Below, in pieces: positions 10,105-19,429 of a stretch of DNA of 64,000 nt. Made by a program: the position numbers and the translations under genes. The DNA is taken from contig JANNBB010000016.1 in the NCBI GenBank assembly GCA_031385005.1, forward strand, positions 6,289 through 70,288, in the 5' to 3' direction. The notes under the pieces were generated by a model. That model saw only the letters and a list, made by a program, of their open reading frames with translations, was not told the origin of the DNA and did no database searches. Origin of the DNA: JADKIH01 sp031385005 (lineage in GTDB: Bacteria; Bacteroidota; Bacteroidia; AKYH767-A; 2013-40CM-41-45). Numbering within the stretch: position 1 is the first letter of the stretch; the number at the start of each line of letters is the position of its first letter.

Positions 10105-10581
10105 TTATTCTCTGTTAAAAGCAAATTCTTCATTTCTGAATTGTCCATTCTTATTTCCTTCAATCCGGGCATACAAGGAATCCTTAGCAGGATAGCTATA
10201 AATAATTTTATTGGGAAAATCATGTTCATTATTTTCAAAAACCCATTCGCCTTTTGAAGAAATTAGTTTAAAGCTTACAGCCATTTCATTATTTTGTCCT
10301 TTAACTTTGGGTATGTAGAAGATTCCATTCAAATCGCTTTTCAGGGTGATCTCTTCAGCAAAAACGGTATCCTTATCAACGATTAAAAAACTAGTTCCCG
10401 AAAACACAGAATCGTTGGATCTTGTCCATATCTCATAAAATTGACCTTCATCAGAAATATTCGACCAACGCCCGAGGAGCCAAGAAAAATCATCTAATGT
10501 ATGTTGGTTCTGTTTTTTTTCTACCTGATTACAATATGAAAGTGACAACAATAGAAATATGAGTGATATATTATTTTTCAT
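10105..10581 (-). CDS. Small lipoprotein of the DUF6265 type
   Basis: About 158 residues from the ATG at 10581. The signal is MKNNISLIFLLLSLSYC, with lipobox LSYC. The body starts DDFSWLLGRWSNIS and contains SKGEWVFENNEHDFPNKIIY, a pattern of DUF6265/DUF1579-like beta-barrel (calycin-type) proteins of unknown function. I rejected a longer start at 10623 because it would overlap the upstream DUF456 gene by 38 bases and hide the lipoprotein signal. It lies 4 bases downstream of the DUF456 gene, so the two are probably co-transcribed. Confidence 0.75.
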   Translation of the reverse strand: MKNNISLIFLLLSLSYCNQVEKKQNQHTLDDFSWLLGRWSNISDEGQFYEIWTRSNDSVFSGTSFLIVDKDTVFAEEITLKSDLNGIFYIPKVKGQNNEMAVSFKLISSKGEWVFENNEHDFPNKIIYSYPAKDSLYARIEGNKNGQFRNEEFAFNRE

Positions 10582-10585
10582 TTTC

Positions 10586-11071
10586 TTAACTAATAAGTTG
10601 AATAGTGATCTTATAAATAACAATACCGGTCATTACGCCGCTTAATACCAGTTTCATTCCAATACTGATTAATGTCCCGAAGAAGGTTGCCAATCCAGAC
10701 TTTGTTGCTTGAGTATTTGATTTACCCGCTATCATATCACCCATGATGGCGCCCAGAATTGTTCCTAAGATCATTCCAATCGGAGTAAAGAAGAAACCGA
10801 TAATCATTCCCAGCATACTTCCGATAATTCCCTGTTTCGTTGCTCCGAATTTTTTGGCTGTCCAAATAGGCACAAAGTAGTCGAGCACTAAAACGACAAT
10901 TGTAAGTATTCCGAAAACAACCAGCGTAGAAGTTGAAAACGGATGAAAAGCCCATTGCACACACCACATAGCGAGATAATTTAACGGGTGGCCGGGCAGT
11001 CCCGGAAAAACACATCCGATAATGCCGGTCAAGGTTAGAATTAAAGCCAAAACAATTAAGGCAGTTGTCAT
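10586..11071 (-). CDS. DUF456-family membrane protein
   Basis: 161 residues with several glycine-rich membrane helices. The family features are GCVFPGLPGHPLNYLA near the N-terminus, a LDYFVPIWTAKKFGATKQG loop and GxxxG-rich helices (GMIIGFFFTPIGMILG). DUF456 proteins are widespread inner-membrane proteins without an assigned function. It is the first gene of a likely two-gene unit with the lipoprotein at 10105-10581. Confidence 0.85.
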   Translation of the reverse strand: MTTALIVLALILTLTGIIGCVFPGLPGHPLNYLAMWCVQWAFHPFSTSTLVVFGILTIVVLVLDYFVPIWTAKKFGATKQGIIGSMLGMIIGFFFTPIGMILGTILGAIMGDMIAGKSNTQATKSGLATFFGTLISIGMKLVLSGVMTGIVIYKITIQLIS

Positions 11072-11132
11072 TTTATTTTTTGATACTTGAAGTAATTTGC
11101 TTTTCCTGATTATAAAATTGTTGCCGTTGTTT

Positions 11133-11756
11133 TTAACTTAACCTTTTAATCACTTTTTCAATTCGCTTTCTTTTGGGGTCAGAATCAATTTCATCTAGTC
11201 TGGAAGATAAGGTCCGCAAAAATGTTTTCTTATTTGTTTCATTGATAGCCGGAAGAGAGCGCTCAGCATACATGGCAAGTTGGTTCGTAGGACAAGTCAG
11301 CAATTGTTCGTTTAAAAGAGAAAAAATTTTTCCCGCATATTTTTTTATTGTACAAAGCTGAATGAGAATATTTACATAATGATCGCGGGTGATTACAGAT
11401 CCTTTATCTGTTATTTGTGCTAGCTTGTTTAGTGATTTGTAAACCAATTCCGGTTTTTCTAAAGTAATGTAATCGATTGCAATCATCGCACCCCATTGCA
11501 TTCTGTTATTCTTAGTGTCGAGTGCGGCAATTAAATCGGCAGCGTGTTCAGCGATCAATGCCGGTTTAACAGAGCCAATTTCATAGAGAACTTTGATACA
11601 GTCTCCTGAAATTCCTTTATTCTTATTTTGCAGGTTTTCTACCAATTCATTTATGGCTTTCTTGTCATTCTTTTCCACAATCTTTTTTGCCAATAATTGA
11701 TTGGGAACTTCATCGCGTCTGTTTTGGAGAGTAGAAAGATTGTTTAAAATTGACAT
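11133..11756 (-). CDS. HEAT/ARM-repeat-like helical protein
   Basis: 207 residues, with no signal peptide and no membrane segment. The sequence is a run of paired amphipathic helices (for example QWGAMIAIDYITLEKPELVYKSL) resembling HEAT or armadillo repeats, a protein-protein interaction scaffold. The C-terminus is highly basic (SDPKRKRIEKVIKRLS). No catalytic motif is visible. The function is unknown. Confidence 0.65.
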   Translation of the reverse strand: MSILNNLSTLQNRRDEVPNQLLAKKIVEKNDKKAINELVENLQNKNKGISGDCIKVLYEIGSVKPALIAEHAADLIAALDTKNNRMQWGAMIAIDYITLEKPELVYKSLNKLAQITDKGSVITRDHYVNILIQLCTIKKYAGKIFSLLNEQLLTCPTNQLAMYAERSLPAINETNKKTFLRTLSSRLDEIDSDPKRKRIEKVIKRLS

Positions 11757-11807
11757 GGTCGATTTTTATTTTAGCAATATTACTGAAATAAATTCTTTCT
11801 ATTAATA

Positions 11808-11840
11808 GAAAAGCCGGAACGATTTGCATCATTCCGGCTT
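11808..11840 (-). terminator. Rho-independent terminator after the FkbM gene
   Basis: A perfect 9-bp stem AAGCCGGAA / TTCCGGCTT (11811-11819 / 11832-11840) with a 12-base loop is followed on the minus strand by a T-rich tail (TTTTCTATT). It lies 58 bases past the stop of the methyltransferase gene. Confidence 0.75.
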
Positions 11841-11897
11841 CAAACAGATTTTATTTTATATTTCACTCCACCAGGTTCAGAAACCTCGCTGATTCTT

Positions 11898-12686
11898 TTA
11901 AAAGAAATATGCTAATACGCCTTTTTTATAACCCGGCATTATTTTGTCGAATACGTTTTTTTTGATTCCTACAGTATCCTTATACTTCGTACCTACTTCA
12001 TAGCCGTTTTGCTTTAAAAGTTGAATTGAGCTTTTGTAATCTTGTTCAGAAAGATGTTTATTCTCAAACATAATAAATTCTATATTCAAATCAGCGAATG
12101 GAATCGTTTTCAGAATTTCATAATCGTATCCTTCCGTATCGATCTGTATAAAATCGATATCATTCATCGAATGCTTCTTCAGCAAGTCAGGAAAGGTTAT
12201 GGAGTCGATTGAGTCTTCGATAAATAATTCGTCGAAGTGAGGAATACTCGGCTTGTGTTTTTCAACGACCTCTTTATTGAAAGATCCGATTTGATCGTAC
12301 CAGTATGGAAGATCCGGCAAGTCACTTTTCTCTAAGCGATAAAATTTAAGCTTACCATTTACATTGGCAATAGCGGCGTTTTCAAATTTTAAACGACTGC
12401 TGAATTTATTGTAATTCTTTTTTAGTTCATCAAATAAATACTTAATGGGCTCAACAAGAATCCCGCGCCAGTTGTATTCCGTAATTAAACGGTTAATAGG
12501 ATCGTCGGAGATTCCATTGTTGGAACCGATTTGCACAAAATTTACATTTTGTTTGTATGATGCATAATCGTTTAAGATGTCATTTCTGAATTCACGCGGA
12601 TGCCAGAATCTGAAATTGTATACGTCTTTAATTATTTTGTACGGAAGACTGTTTACCGGTACAACGCTTTTGATTAGAGTTTTCAT
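11898..12686 (-). CDS. FkbM-family SAM-dependent methyltransferase
   Basis: 262 residues from the ATG at 12684-12686; a TTG six codons upstream is less likely. The SAM-binding motif NFVQIGSNNGISDDP lies early in the protein, followed by the FkbM hallmark DFIQIDTEGYDYEILK. An acidic VEP (GILVEPIKYLFDELKK) probably binds the ribose of SAM. FkbM enzymes O-methylate sugars or polyketides and, in Bacteroidota, often act on surface glycans. No glycosyltransferase neighbours are present, so the acceptor is unknown. A terminator follows. Confidence 0.85.
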   Translation of the reverse strand: MKTLIKSVVPVNSLPYKIIKDVYNFRFWHPREFRNDILNDYASYKQNVNFVQIGSNNGISDDPINRLITEYNWRGILVEPIKYLFDELKKNYNKFSSRLKFENAAIANVNGKLKFYRLEKSDLPDLPYWYDQIGSFNKEVVEKHKPSIPHFDELFIEDSIDSITFPDLLKKHSMNDIDFIQIDTEGYDYEILKTIPFADLNIEFIMFENKHLSEQDYKSSIQLLKQNGYEVGTKYKDTVGIKKNVFDKIMPGYKKGVLAYFF

Positions 12687-12846
12687 GCAAATAAAAACGG
12701 ACAAAAGAATGCAATGTTTCGATCAAAAAAGGTTAATCTTCTTTGCAAAGAACCTTACAGAATTTCTGTAAGAAGCGCGAAAACGGCGTTTTTTTTAAAC
12801 AATATCGAATCAACTTTCGTGAATAAAACGCTCGACTCAAAAATTT

Positions 12847-14019
12847 CTATTTATAAATATATTTTTCAAACTTTACAAAATTGGCCTCCTTGACACTTAG
12901 CAATCTACTCGCGTCGGTTCCATTTACCTTACCGCTTTTATAAATATCCATCACAATATTTGAAAAAGCTTTGCTGCTTCTTCGTAATTGCATGATGTAG
13001 TAATTTGGTCCGCCGGAAGATTTTTTCTTCTGTGATTCCTTATAAAGAAAGTCTTTCCATGATTGATCCGCTTCTTTTCGAAGTGTATTATAGGTATCGT
13101 TTTGAATGATGCCTAATTTATTCGAACGTATTAACAGTGCATGTGTACTGACACCTAATTTCTTCGCCGCTCTTGAAATGTTTTTAAAATTTACTTCGGC
13201 TTTCTCAGAAATAAATAACTCTACTTCCTCCTTGGGAAGCAATGCATGGATTGCGACTTCCCTGCAAAATTTTTCAACCACATGTGTTTTCTCCGGATCG
13301 CTCATGCTGATTTCTGTTTCATTAGAAATGCCGGACACGTTTATCCACACATGCGCTAATTCATGAACAAGTGTTACCAATTGTCCATGGTCCCAGTCGT
13401 CGCTATTCAGAAAAATAAATGGAGCATATTTATCGGCGATCACAAAACCTTTGAAGCCATCGCTATCCAACTTAAGTCGTGTATGATAATTGCTGCTGAG
13501 TGAAACAAAAATTCTTTTTGCTTCCGCTTTCTGTATCCAATATTTTAATGGTTTTTCGGATGCTTCCTTTGTGTTTATTCCCAGAGTTTGGCGGATGTCA
13601 CGAGCAACTTTTTCGGGCTGACTTTTTATATTGTATTTGCCGACAAAGTCGAGTTTCTTTTCTTTTTTTCCGGCAAGAAAATTACTCAGCCATTCCTGTT
13701 TGTCCTGAATTTCTCTCATCATAAAAATGAGAGCAGTGTTGAGACCGGATTCTTTGTTAATTCGAAAATCTTTTAACGGAGGAAAATCGCGGGGAATAAA
13801 TTTCAAATAAAAAACATCAACAGGTCGTCGGTAAAGCCGGGCGAGTTTTTCAACTTGTTTAATGCTGGGTAGATCTCTTCCTTCGGGCGACTCCCATTCT
13901 TTAATACGATCGACTTTACATGTTTTTGAAATCGTAGAAGCGGCTTTCTCGTAAGTAATCTTAGCTGATTTACGAGCCCATTTTAAAATTTCGGGGTTAA
14001 TATTTGCTTTAGCGGGCAT
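12847..14019 (-). CDS. XRE-type HTH plus ImmA/IrrE metallopeptidase protein
   Basis: 390 residues. The N-terminus (about 8-70) has a helix-turn-helix of the XRE/HigA-antitoxin type (ITYEKAASTISKTCKVDRIKEWE). The central and C-terminal part is the ImmA/IrrE peptidase domain with HELAH at 219-223, the zinc motif that cleaves repressors in known systems such as ICEBs1 ImmA. This COG2856 architecture is typical of stress or mobile-element switches and of stand-alone antitoxin-like regulators. No toxin or phage genes flank it here, so its target is unknown. Confidence 0.85.
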   Translation of the reverse strand: MPAKANINPEILKWARKSAKITYEKAASTISKTCKVDRIKEWESPEGRDLPSIKQVEKLARLYRRPVDVFYLKFIPRDFPPLKDFRINKESGLNTALIFMMREIQDKQEWLSNFLAGKKEKKLDFVGKYNIKSQPEKVARDIRQTLGINTKEASEKPLKYWIQKAEAKRIFVSLSSNYHTRLKLDSDGFKGFVIADKYAPFIFLNSDDWDHGQLVTLVHELAHVWINVSGISNETEISMSDPEKTHVVEKFCREVAIHALLPKEEVELFISEKAEVNFKNISRAAKKLGVSTHALLIRSNKLGIIQNDTYNTLRKEADQSWKDFLYKESQKKKSSGGPNYYIMQLRRSSKAFSNIVMDIYKSGKVNGTDASRLLSVKEANFVKFEKYIYK

Positions 14020-14096
14020 TACTCCGGTTTTTTAAATTCGAATTCGAAAGTAAAAATAGCAAAGAAATTCAATTTAGCTTATTAACCGGGAAACGA

Positions 14097-15737
14097 CTAC
14101 TCCACAATTACCTTTTTCATTATCGTTCCGGCATTTTCAGAAAGCTGCATAAGGTAAACGCCGTATGATAAGTTACTCACATCAATGGTTTCTTCATTGG
14201 AGTCGAGCGAAAGATGAATGACTTGTTTTCCCATCATATCAAACAAGAATAATTGCATGTTTCTTCCCTTGCTTCGCAGTGAGATGGTTATTTTTTCAGT
14301 TGCAGGGTTAGGAAAAACATGTACCCCACTTACAGATTCATAGATACCGGAATAGATCAGGTCGTTTACAAAAATCGGAACCACAACACTACCGGTTGTT
14401 GCGCTGCTGTTAAATGAAAGGAATGCGCGAATGGAATCGGTTACGGTTGTCAAACAATTAATATGTAGGGTAAGTGCTTCTCCGGGAGAAATAGTTGTAT
14501 CGTTTCCGGAATTAGAAAAACTTAATTCTCCCGGATGAGTAAGGTTGAAGTTCGTCAGGTTGAGTGGTGTATTGCCGTTGTTAACAACGATAAAATCATA
14601 GAGCACAGGAGTCCCGGTTGGAATCATGCCATATACAAGTGTGTCATCAGAAATATCCATGGCATTGAATAAAGGAGCAATGGAATTAGTAGCGAGCGTA
14701 TTAATTCTTTCAAGAAAAGCCGGATAATCGATGAAGGGATTTCTATTGTGCTGCATGGAAAAAATATCATTGTTACGTATGATATCTTTTTGATCCGGAG
14801 GATAAGCAAGGCACCATGTACGCAAAATACTTTCCTGAGAGTTGAGGAAGCTTGAATAATTCTGATATCTCAAAACAAAATAAAATAAAGCTCGGGCAGC
14901 TCTGCCCTTTTGATCATCGCGTGGTTCGAAAATTGTTCCGTCCGATTTTGAGCCACCATTGGTCCAACTAGGAGAAGTAACGATTCCGAAAGGATTATCG
15001 CCACGTTCGTTATTAGCAACGTTGTCAGTCGGAAATAAATGGTGTAAATCGGATTTCATCGGCTCAAGACTTGTGAAAAGAGATTGTGGAAAAGTGTGTT
15101 CTGTATTAAATGCAAAATTGTTTTGACAATCTGTACGATCAATATAGCCAATTGCTTCTCGCCCGGTATAAACACATTCGAGTGTGTTTTGAGAGGCCCC
15201 TTGTCCATTTGTTTTTTTGTTGTCGATAGACATGAACATAGAGTCGCGAGCAGGATTGTAAAGCAAAGAAACATATCCGCTGCTGACGGTAGTTTTAATC
15301 GCAACTTTCAAATTTTCTTCCGAAAGGTTTTCTGTCCCATTGTAATAATTATTAGAATATTTCCCCTGACCGATAAGATCAATTCTCACATCACCGCGTA
15401 AGCCATCATTTTCGATTATCATTTCAGAATTGTGAAAAATATTATGTCTGGGGGAAAATTTAATCCATAGGTTTACAGAGCCGCCATCTGCTAGGGTAAA
15501 ATAATTGGCAGAAGCAGTAAATGCAGGTAATCCATAGATGTTGTAAAAGCGAATTCCGGTAACAGTTACCGGTTTTCCTAAAGTATTATTTAGGGTGAGC
15601 AATAAACTGTCGGGAGCGTTTTCGTAAACGTTTCCGAAATTAAGCTGGCTTGTACTTGGAGATAATGTTTGTGCGTTTAAAAAAGCAACGGAAGAAAATA
15701 TCCAGGCATAAATAAATGCGCTTAAATATTTTTTCAT
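14097..15737 (-). CDS. Secreted EndA/NucM-type nuclease with T9SS type A tail
   Basis: 546 residues. The signal peptide ends near LNAQ (23). Residues 30-125 form an ASH/choice-of-anchor-type beta domain (LNFGNVYENAPDS). The endonuclease I domain spans about 140-370 with EHTFPQS (213-219), DLHHLFP (230-236) and ANNERGDNPFG, matching the active site of this beta-beta-alpha-metal nuclease family. A second ASH-like domain precedes a C-terminal T9SS sorting domain (VHVFPNPATEKITIS...GVYLMQLS). It is probably a surface or released DNase/RNase for nutrient scavenging. Its start codon overlaps the cyclophilin stop by 4 bases. Confidence 0.92.
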   Translation of the reverse strand: MKKYLSAFIYAWIFSSVAFLNAQTLSPSTSQLNFGNVYENAPDSLLLTLNNTLGKPVTVTGIRFYNIYGLPAFTASANYFTLADGGSVNLWIKFSPRHNIFHNSEMIIENDGLRGDVRIDLIGQGKYSNNYYNGTENLSEENLKVAIKTTVSSGYVSLLYNPARDSMFMSIDNKKTNGQGASQNTLECVYTGREAIGYIDRTDCQNNFAFNTEHTFPQSLFTSLEPMKSDLHHLFPTDNVANNERGDNPFGIVTSPSWTNGGSKSDGTIFEPRDDQKGRAARALFYFVLRYQNYSSFLNSQESILRTWCLAYPPDQKDIIRNNDIFSMQHNRNPFIDYPAFLERINTLATNSIAPLFNAMDISDDTLVYGMIPTGTPVLYDFIVVNNGNTPLNLTNFNLTHPGELSFSNSGNDTTISPGEALTLHINCLTTVTDSIRAFLSFNSSATTGSVVVPIFVNDLIYSGIYESVSGVHVFPNPATEKITISLRSKGRNMQLFLFDMMGKQVIHLSLDSNEETIDVSNLSYGVYLMQLSENAGTIMKKVIVE

Positions 15738-16171
15738 CCTTCGTTGATTTCTATTTTTTCGATTTCATCATCGGCGCGAATCTGATCAATAATATCAAGC
15801 CCTTCAACTACTTTTCCGAAGCAGGTGTGGTTGCGGTCCAAATGTTGTGTGTTTTTTCTACTGTGGCAGATAAAAAACTGAGATCCACCGGTGTCTCTTC
15901 CTGCATGAGCCATTGACAATACTCCGCGGTCGTGATATTGATTACCGCCATTGAGCTCACATTTGATTTTATAACCCGGACCGCCGGCACCGGTACCATC
16001 CGGACAACCACCTTGAATGACAAAATCGGGTATTACACGATGAAAAGTCAGGCCATTATAAAAGCCTTTTTGGGCAAGGTCACAAAAATTTTTGACGGTA
16101 TTGGGTGCATCTTTTTCAAAAAATTCAACCTTCATATTACCTTTTTGGGTATAGATCGTAGCTGTTTTCAT
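15734..16171 (-). CDS. Cyclophilin-type peptidyl-prolyl isomerase
   Basis: 145 residues, a minimal single-domain cyclophilin without a signal peptide, so probably cytoplasmic. The catalytic core FHRVIPDFVIQGG contains the active Arg and Phe, and GGSQFFICH follows. It catalyses cis-trans isomerisation of prolyl bonds. It overlaps the downstream secreted nuclease by ATGA, which implies translational coupling. A TAACTTTG box on the minus strand (16194-16201) is a plausible -7 promoter element. Confidence 0.92.
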   Translation of the reverse strand: MKTATIYTQKGNMKVEFFEKDAPNTVKNFCDLAQKGFYNGLTFHRVIPDFVIQGGCPDGTGAGGPGYKIKCELNGGNQYHDRGVLSMAHAGRDTGGSQFFICHSRKNTQHLDRNHTCFGKVVEGLDIIDQIRADDEIEKIEINEG

Positions 16172-16238
16172 CTTATCTGTTTGTTTTTCTTTGCAAAGTT
16201 AAAAAAGGAGCCGTTTATATCTGTCATTATAAATAAAA

Positions 16239-16262
16239 AAACCCGGAATACCCCGGGTTTTT
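16239..16262 (-). terminator. Rho-independent terminator after the DUF1579 gene
   Basis: An 8-bp perfect stem AAACCCGG / CCGGGTTT (16239-16246 / 16253-16260) with a 6-base loop is followed on the minus strand by TTTTATTT. It ends the DUF1579 transcript 20 bases after its stop and separates it from the cyclophilin unit. Confidence 0.85.
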
Positions 16263-16282
16263 CATGTTCTGTATTGATTTGG

Positions 16283-16882
16283 TTATCTTTTAGTGAATTT
16301 AATTTCCATACTTTTAAATTCTTTTCCGTTTTTAGTCTGATACATCTCCATCATTTGATTCGTATCGTCAATGAATTTCATTACCTGGCGAGCCATTTCT
16401 TCTTTGCCGGTAGTTGCGTCAATCATTTTTCCGGTAAAAGTAACAGAGCGAGATTTTTCATCATATTTCCCCTCCATGAAAGTGATTCCGGTACCCATGT
16501 TGTCAACCCACGTACTTTGATACATTTTTTTGACATTGTCGTAACCCACTAATGAATGACCTTCGAAAGGCATACCCATCATCATTCCTGTTGTAACCGA
16601 TTGCTGATACCGGTCTCCAAGAATCATACTGTTAAAGCATTTTGCTTCAGCTTTTGTTGGAGGCGCACCCGGAGTCATCCAGAAAGTTAATTCTTCGCTC
16701 CAGTCACCATTCGATGCAGCAAGCATTTTGTGCATGGGTCCTGGTGTCATGTAAGCCATCCATGCTTGTTCTTCTTTAGATGGCGCTTGTTGTGCAACAT
16801 CTTTTTTTACTGCGTCTTGAGCATTAATAGAACTTGAAAAGAATAAAAGTGTTCCTAAAATAATTGTGTGTTTAGTTTTCAT
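16283..16882 (-). CDS. Secreted DUF1579-family protein
   Basis: 199 residues. The signal peptide ends near SSINAQ (22). The DUF1579 pattern is clear: M-x-Y-MTPGPMHKMLAASNGDWSEELTFW, an E-x-F-x-G-x-S-x-x-GYD turn (FEGHSLVGYDN) and a C-terminal EMYQTKNGKEFKSMEI. These are probable periplasmic lipocalin-like beta-barrels of unknown ligand. A CAAAGTTA sequence at 16907-16914 is, on the minus strand, TAACTTTG, a fitting -7 box. It is a monocistronic unit closed by a strong terminator. Confidence 0.85.
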   Translation of the reverse strand: MKTKHTIILGTLLFFSSSINAQDAVKKDVAQQAPSKEEQAWMAYMTPGPMHKMLAASNGDWSEELTFWMTPGAPPTKAEAKCFNSMILGDRYQQSVTTGMMMGMPFEGHSLVGYDNVKKMYQSTWVDNMGTGITFMEGKYDEKSRSVTFTGKMIDATTGKEEMARQVMKFIDDTNQMMEMYQTKNGKEFKSMEIKFTKR

Positions 16883-17116
16883 GGTATTATTTTTTTTGTT
16901 TGGATGTCAAAGTTAGCAGATTATTAAAAATAAAAAAATTGATTTTGAGTAGCCGGTAAAATCCAGCTTTAGTTTGGGAACATTACTATTTTCTGCCTGA
17001 AAAGGGCAAAAAATCACATAGAATATAGTTTTTTTTAAAAAAACAGAAATTTTTTTTGAGAATTTGGAGGAAAAAAAACTACTGTGCAATTGAAAAAGCG
17101 TTTTTTCTGAAAAAAT

Positions 17117-18139
17117 TTATTTTTTATTCAACATAAACTCTTGCCAGGATTTGGTTTTATAAATATCCTCGCCGTAATAATGGATAATTTCATTCAAAAA
17201 TTTTGGAGGAATGTAAGCGGGAATCACATCCAATACTGTATGTTTCTCATCCAAAACAATTAGTGAGGGAAAGTTCAACGCATTATTTGTAAGTGCAAAA
17301 GCAAGCTGATGAAAAGGACTTTGTTGACTTTTTAAATTGTAATAATTTTGATTTCTAAATAAAATAGTGTCCTGAATATCGGGATTAAAATCGACCAGAA
17401 TAAATTTTTTATTCAGGTACTTACTGTTTAGTGTGTCTGTAAAAGTTGAACGCATCATAACCTTGCACGAATTACACCAGGGGGCATTAATAAGAACAAG
17501 CGTTTTCTTTTTTGATTCCGAGGAATCTTTAAAAGCATCTTTCGGCTGAAGCCATGAAATTTCTTTTTGACGGATGCTTAGTGTTGAATCAAAAAAAGCC
17601 GTATTGAAATTGTCTCTGAAGTCGTCGTAGGTTGAATTCCGCCCCGCATTTTCTAAAATGAAAATTAGAATGGGTTCCAGCTTGGGTTGTTCTAAATATC
17701 CACTGGCAATCATACTTAGTTTGAAAGCGTTTTTTTCTTTTTCATATCCGTTTAAAAATAAGGTGGTCGGATACATCAATTTATTGTTGAGTAATTTTAC
17801 AGCAAAGGGATGAGGTGTTCTCGGCTTGTCGCCAACAGGAATAAATTTTTCTCCCAGATATTCAACGGTGTCTTTTCCTTCAGCGTCAAATTTCACAGGA
17901 TAGAAATAGGTGTTTATATAGGCAGCGAGATCCGGATTGGCATAGGTGGTTTTCATCATTGTCTTACACCAACCACACCAGTCAGTATAAAAGTCAATCA
18001 AAAGTGGTTTTGGCTGATCTTTCACTTTTTCCATGGCTTCTTCAAGCGACATCCAATTGACTAAACTTCCTTCTTTATCCGGTGTTTGTGCAAATAGACG
18101 TGAAGTAGATAGGAGAAAAAGAAAAAAAAATTTTTTCAT
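17117..18139 (-). CDS. Secreted tandem-thioredoxin protein
   Basis: 340 residues with a signal peptide (cleavage near RLFAQ, 18). It carries two thioredoxin-like domains. The first has a WCGWC active site (Cys55/Cys58) followed by the cis-Pro segment YPTTLFL. The second has WCNSC (Cys222/Cys225) and FPSLIVL. Both retain CxxC, so both could be redox active in the periplasm, for example in disulfide reduction or isomerisation. The first domain resembles DUF255/thioredoxin_7 proteins. It is a single gene with no obvious redox partner nearby. Confidence 0.85.
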   Translation of the reverse strand: MKKFFFLFLLSTSRLFAQTPDKEGSLVNWMSLEEAMEKVKDQPKPLLIDFYTDWCGWCKTMMKTTYANPDLAAYINTYFYPVKFDAEGKDTVEYLGEKFIPVGDKPRTPHPFAVKLLNNKLMYPTTLFLNGYEKEKNAFKLSMIASGYLEQPKLEPILIFILENAGRNSTYDDFRDNFNTAFFDSTLSIRQKEISWLQPKDAFKDSSESKKKTLVLINAPWCNSCKVMMRSTFTDTLNSKYLNKKFILVDFNPDIQDTILFRNQNYYNLKSQQSPFHQLAFALTNNALNFPSLIVLDEKHTVLDVIPAYIPPKFLNEIIHYYGEDIYKTKSWQEFMLNKK

Positions 18140-18361
18140 ATCAATGAGAGAAAGTGTAAAGTATTTTGAATAGAATGTGCTGTTGTTTTGACTTGAAATC
18201 TGCTTTCATCCATGAATAAATCTGTACGAATTGAATAAATTACTGTTACAGTATAGGGTTAAAATTTATAACACAACAGGTGTAAAATATCTGTTTCCGT
18301 TTAATTATCCATGGAGGTAAACGTATAAATTACCGGTTTGATTTTACTGGAAAATTGCAAC

Positions 18362-19429
18362 TTATTTATATGCAATAGCAGCTCCCGTCGGGCCCGCCAA
18401 AGGTAAAAATTCCTGACGAGTAAATCCGGCCGTGTTTGTCCATGTGCAGAATTCATTAAACGTATAATCCCTTCCATTGCTGGTTTCGATTAGCATGTTC
18501 AACGACATCAATAAACCAAAAGTGTTTTTACGCCTGTCGTTATCGATGATGTTTTCGATGCAGACAAATACTCCACCCGGAGGAAGTGCTTCAAACGCTT
18601 TTTTTATTAGCGTAATTTTTTCTTCATCACTCCAATCGTGGAGAATATTTCCCATCAAAATAAAATCTGCATGAGGAATTTTATCAAAAAAGTTTCCTGT
18701 TTGAACATCTACTCTATCTGATAAACCCTGTTCGGCAATAAATTCTTTTGCAAACGGCTCTACTTCCGGCAAATCATAACTGATGCATTTTATTGCGGGA
18801 TGGTGTTTAGCAACAATCGAACTAAAAGCACCGATAGCGCCTCCTGCATCACAAATGGTTTTGTATTTCGAAAAATCGAATTGATTTACAAATGAATGAT
18901 AAGCGCCCAGTTGGATTCCCGCCATTGCATTTAAAAACTCTTTTGCTCTTACCTGATCAGCATAAAGTTTTGCAAACATGTTATCATTCTTGTTTTCTTT
19001 TGATTCGTTTTGTGGTTCTCCTGTAATCAATGCTTCTTCCAGATTTCCCCAAAATTTATATAGACGGTTATTACTCATTTCGAGTATTCCACCTATATAA
19101 GATGGCTTTTTCTTATCCAGAAACATTTCTGTCTCTGCTGTATTTGAATAGCGAGCATCCGGTCCGCTTCCTTCGCGTTTTAAAAAATTCAACGAAACCA
19201 AGACATCAAGGAAATCGAGATAGGAACGTTTATGCAATTTTAGTTTTTCCATCAATTGAACGCCTGTTAAAGTCGGTGTTGCTGCCAGTGTGGTAAAGAG
19301 TCCTAGTTTTATTGCAGCTAATAACGTTTTCGACGCCCAATAACCAAAACCAATTTGCATAATGTGCTCAGGATTTAGGGGTGCTTTTGCAACGGGCTTA
19401 TCTGATATTTTAAATGATGAATGTTCCAT
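18362..19429 (-). CDS. SAM-dependent O-methyltransferase, COMT-like
   Basis: 355 residues. The N-terminal winged-helix dimerisation domain (about 25-110) is followed by a class I methyltransferase domain. SAM motif I DAGGAIG is at 194-200, the acidic SYDLPEV at 217-223, and HDWSDEE at 264-270, which in plant-type O-methyltransferases holds the catalytic His. PPGGVFVCIENI follows. Bacterial members methylate hydroxylated aromatics, polyketides or carotenoid derivatives; the substrate here is unknown and no biosynthetic cluster surrounds it. Confidence 0.85.
   Translation of the reverse strand: MEHSSFKISDKPVAKAPLNPEHIMQIGFGYWASKTLLAAIKLGLFTTLAATPTLTGVQLMEKLKLHKRSYLDFLDVLVSLNFLKREGSGPDARYSNTAETEMFLDKKKPSYIGGILEMSNNRLYKFWGNLEEALITGEPQNESKENKNDNMFAKLYADQVRAKEFLNAMAGIQLGAYHSFVNQFDFSKYKTICDAGGAIGAFSSIVAKHHPAIKCISYDLPEVEPFAKEFIAEQGLSDRVDVQTGNFFDKIPHADFILMGNILHDWSDEEKITLIKKAFEALPPGGVFVCIENIIDNDRRKNTFGLLMSLNMLIETSNGRDYTFNEFCTWTNTAGFTRQEFLPLAGPTGAAIAYK

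Noticed and set aside
10582..10623. Longer start for the DUF6265 lipoprotein
   Set aside because: It would overlap the DUF456 gene by 38 bases and bury the lipoprotein signal; the ATG at 10581 gives a clean lipobox.
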